DNA of 64,000 nt from Candidatus Liberimonas magnetica (GTDB lineage Bacteria > Elusimicrobiota > Endomicrobiia > Endomicrobiales > JAFGIL01), in assembly GCA_020523885.1 (NCBI GenBank), contig JAJAPY010000020.1:1-64000 (forward strand), in the 5' to 3' direction. The translations under genes were made by a program, and so were the position numbers. The notes under the pieces were generated by a model. It had not been told where the DNA came from. It did no database searches and saw nothing but the letters and a program-made list of their open reading frames with translations. Every line of letters starts with the position of its first letter. Positions within the stretch are counted from its first letter, which is position 1. Positions 61,619 to 64,000 of this stretch are shown here, piece by piece.

Positions 61619-63867
61619 TTCATATTTTTCGACAAATATATTTCCGCCAAATAATTGTGCGGTATCTGGCGGGTCCGGTCATCCTTATTATATGGCTGTA
61701 ACTGATAAACAAAAACCCAATCGGCGTTAAATACCTCTTTCATATATTTATTCCAGAAAAGGTTAAACCTCTCCCATTCGTCGCCATTCCAGTAATAAAG
61801 GTTATAACCTTTTAAACGGTATACTTCCCGGACATTTATCAATATATTTGTAAAACCCTGCTCTTTAAGTTTATTGTAGACCTCATCTTCGTTCTTGCAA
61901 GTTTTAACCAGCTCTACTATAGGCACAAACTCGCTGACAGTATGAGTCAAAAACTTCCTCTTACAATATATCCCCCGCGTCTCTCCTATGAATAAGATAT
62001 ATGAATCTTCGGGCAAATTGTTATTTACCCAGTCTATCGCGGCATAGTTCGGCGACACATAAGAACCTATGCCTTTTCCTTTGGATAACTGTTCATTTTT
62101 TGAAACAAGCCCAAGAAAAGCGCCTAAGGGATTCTCCGAATATTTTTGAAGCATTGAGGTTAGTTGAACGTTGCCGAAGGTTAAAATAACCACTATCCAT
62201 ATCACTGTTTTTCTTAATAGATTTGACGGCAGGTACCAGATCCAATAAGCAAAAACTCCGCTTACCACGGTCAAAGCAGGCAAAAATAACCTTATATGAG
62301 CCTGCAGGTATTGCCAGATAAAATAGTAGATCAATGAATAGGCAATAAAAAAATCGACCTGCTTATTTTTTCTTTTAAATAAGAAGAAAAACGGTAATAG
62401 CAGCAGGTATATTGGCCCGCAATAAGGTTCAAGGATATTCTTTCCCATAGTATAAGTCCAGGGAAGCATCAAAATATTTTTTAGAGTGAACGGCCTTCTC
62501 GGTGGATCTTGAAGGTATCCCAGAGATCGCATCTTTATATCGCCCAGTTGTTGCCATAACATGGGAAACACCGGATTATTAACCCATATATAATTTCTTA
62601 TAAGCAAGGGGGAAAGGACTACACTGGCAACTCCAACAAAAATCATAACTTCTTTAAAAACTTCTTTATAAGCGGCTTTATCCCTGTACAACCTGAAAAA
62701 TATCAACAGGATGACAAGGGCTGTGCTCGCATACAAACTTATATATTTTGAACCCATTCCAAGGCCGCTAAAAACAGCTGAAATAATCAGCCACTTCTTT
62801 TCTTTATTCCCTCCGGAAGAAAACTCCGACTCGATATGGGATGTATCCGGTCCCTTCAAAGCCGCGTTATTTACGGAGCCGGCTACTGACGGAGCACTAC
62901 CGCTGTTCATCCAGTTCAAAAAAGCAAAAAATGCCAAAACTTCAAAAAAACCTATGCCCATTTCGATCGCTGTTTTTGATGAAACAAGCAGGGCAAAAGG
63001 TGTAGTCCAGAAGATAACGCTTCCCAGCCAGGCCACGGAACGGTTAAAATACTTGTTTAGCATCACGAATACGATCACAAAGTTAAACAAGCCGAAAGAA
63101 AAATGGATTAGCTTGGCAGCCATCTCATCCCTTAAAAGCAATCCTATAGTATAAAGCACTTCTATATTGCAGGGATAAAAAGACATGTGAATTGACGGTA
63201 TAACATGCATCCTGTGCGAATTTATCCAGGCCTGGGGAACACCCAGGTGGTATACCGCTGAATCGTAAAAAGTTTCCGGGCTTAAGGCTCCGGACAGGCC
63301 TAAAAAAAACGGGTATAGAAGAGATATTAATATTATCTTTTCATTAAACGTAAATTTTGATAAGAAATTGACAGGGACTTCGTTCCGGTTTTTGGATATT
63401 TTATTGATCCCGAGAATAAGCCCTATTATCAGAAAAACAACAACAGGTTGTGCATATAGAAAACCCGAAAGGCCGATCACGAATATAAAAGCTATGGTCA
63501 CTGCTATCCCAAAACCTATCCGGAAAAGGTTCAATTCAAGTTTATATTCCTGTTTGTTCAGTAACAGGCTTCCCCACCCGAATGCCGAAAACCAAAAAAC
63601 CGCGATAAAGACAAGGTTAACAAAATGGTTTATCCAGGTATCTATGACCTGGCTAGAAACTGCATTAGGAAATTCGTTCAGCGAAAAAACCTTCTCCATT
63701 ATCGCAAACGGAGCAAAAGAATAATTCGCCCAATAATTTGAAAGGACAAAATAAACCCAGACAACGAAAGCCCCTATGATAACAAAAAGAGGCAGCCTCG
63801 GATCCAAATAAGGCGTCTCTTTTTTCTGTTCGATCCTCTGCATCTTAGCTTTTTTATTGCTCATCAA
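61612..63867 (-). CDS. Large polytopic membrane protein, GT-C glycosyltransferase-like
   Basis: A 751-residue protein with about twelve to fourteen transmembrane helices and a C-terminal soluble tail. A conserved acidic loop after the early helices, LSPETFYDSAVYHLGVPQAW, and later NIEVLYTIGLLLRDEMAAKL resemble GT-C enzymes that move sugars from polyprenyl phosphates to a periplasmic acceptor. A low-complexity insertion (NSGSAPSVAGSVNNAALKGP) interrupts two helices. It is followed by radical SAM and GT2 genes, consistent with surface-glycan synthesis. Confidence 0.65.
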   Translation of the reverse strand: MMSNKKAKMQRIEQKKETPYLDPRLPLFVIIGAFVVWVYFVLSNYWANYSFAPFAIMEKVFSLNEFPNAVSSQVIDTWINHFVNLVFIAVFWFSAFGWGSLLLNKQEYKLELNLFRIGFGIAVTIAFIFVIGLSGFLYAQPVVVFLIIGLILGINKISKNRNEVPVNFLSKFTFNEKIILISLLYPFFLGLSGALSPETFYDSAVYHLGVPQAWINSHRMHVIPSIHMSFYPCNIEVLYTIGLLLRDEMAAKLIHFSFGLFNFVIVFVMLNKYFNRSVAWLGSVIFWTTPFALLVSSKTAIEMGIGFFEVLAFFAFLNWMNSGSAPSVAGSVNNAALKGPDTSHIESEFSSGGNKEKKWLIISAVFSGLGMGSKYISLYASTALVILLIFFRLYRDKAAYKEVFKEVMIFVGVASVVLSPLLIRNYIWVNNPVFPMLWQQLGDIKMRSLGYLQDPPRRPFTLKNILMLPWTYTMGKNILEPYCGPIYLLLLPFFFLFKRKNKQVDFFIAYSLIYYFIWQYLQAHIRLFLPALTVVSGVFAYWIWYLPSNLLRKTVIWIVVILTFGNVQLTSMLQKYSENPLGAFLGLVSKNEQLSKGKGIGSYVSPNYAAIDWVNNNLPEDSYILFIGETRGIYCKRKFLTHTVSEFVPIVELVKTCKNEDEVYNKLKEQGFTNILINVREVYRLKGYNLYYWNGDEWERFNLFWNKYMKEVFNADWVFVYQLQPYNKDDRTRQIPHNYLAEIYLSKNMKQ

Positions 63868-63908
63868 AATTTCCTATTATACTATTCACAGTTTAGTCAT
63901 AAATACAC

Positions 63909-64000
63909 CTATCCGTTTATGAGGTTCATAATCAGTTTTATCATTACATCTTTGTCCTTTGGATTGCTTTCTGCAATAAGCAAAGCTAAAGCAACCAAAG
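63909..64000 (-). CDS. Partial CDS, C-terminal end at the window edge
   Basis: An open minus-strand frame enters from the right edge and ends in TAG at 63909-63911, reading LVALALLIAESNPKDKDVM then IKLIMNLING. Only about 30 residues are visible. No family can be assigned. Confidence 0.6.
   Translation of the reverse strand, partial: LVALALLIAESNPKDKDVMIKLIMNLING

Overview
This window is a 64 kb stretch of AT-rich bacterial DNA in which every convincing protein gene and all three RNA genes lie on the minus strand. The gene set points to an uncultured, diderm (Gram-negative type) bacterium. It has a meso-diaminopimelate-type MurE (DNPR motif), two predicted outer-membrane-like beta proteins with signal peptides, HrcA/CIRCE heat-shock control, a housekeeping sigma-70 with consensus promoters, and many B12-binding radical SAM proteins. 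I cannot place it to a phylum from sequence alone. The style (surface polysaccharide genes, dispersed palindromes, repeat-rich intergenic gaps) resembles uncultured candidate phyla.

Layout from high to low coordinate, which is the direction of transcription. 64.0-59.3 kb: surface-glycan genes (a large GT-C-like membrane protein, a radical SAM protein, a GT2 glycosyltransferase). 59.1-51.4 kb: hrcA-grpE-dnaK-dnaJ behind a perfect promoter and CIRCE operator, then a radical SAM gene, rsmE and a flavin reductase. 51.4-44.0 kb: a barrel-like protein, mtaB, a HIT protein and a macromolecular-synthesis cluster rpsU, NIF3-like, dnaG, rpoD. 43.9-43.3 kb: a gene-poor gap with a fragment of a tRNA-Met gene. 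43.2-32.7 kb: a tightly packed osmotic-stress operon (DUF2892, sensor-OtsA fusion, MscS channel, OtsB, GGDEF-Enzyme I fusion, DUF5752, TreT-like trehalose synthase, three small membrane proteins, DUF1646 transporter). 32.7-31.4 kb: a fluoride riboswitch in front of a CPA2 antiporter. 31.3-20.7 kb: an accessory zone of degraded defence genes (AbiEi, HsdM tail), a DUF1016 nuclease, ParB-like, ORF6N, BRO-N and DUF4143 ATPase genes, interspersed with REP-like motifs. 20.4-18.3 kb: tRNA-Met, tRNA-Val, a C4 zinc-ribbon coiled coil, RNase HI, RNase P RNA and a half-size TauE. 17.8-5.5 kb: a division and cell-wall cluster in the order mraZ, rsmH, ftsL, ftsI, murE, murF, mraY, murD, ftsW, murG, surE. 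5.5-0.1 kb: a carbamoyltransferase, a radical SAM protein and a GT-C-like membrane protein.

Three things stand out. First, the intergenic gaps hold at least nine complex elements built from degenerate 7-bp words, usually arranged as imperfect hairpins. The word differs from locus to locus but the 7-nt period is constant, and some elements run into gene 3' ends (grpE, ftsW) or sit inside RNase P RNA. Second, the trehalose operon couples two synthesis routes with a mechanosensitive channel and two unusual fusion proteins. Third, a 29-bp piece of tRNA-Met is repeated 23.5 kb away, bracketing the accessory and osmotic-stress genes.
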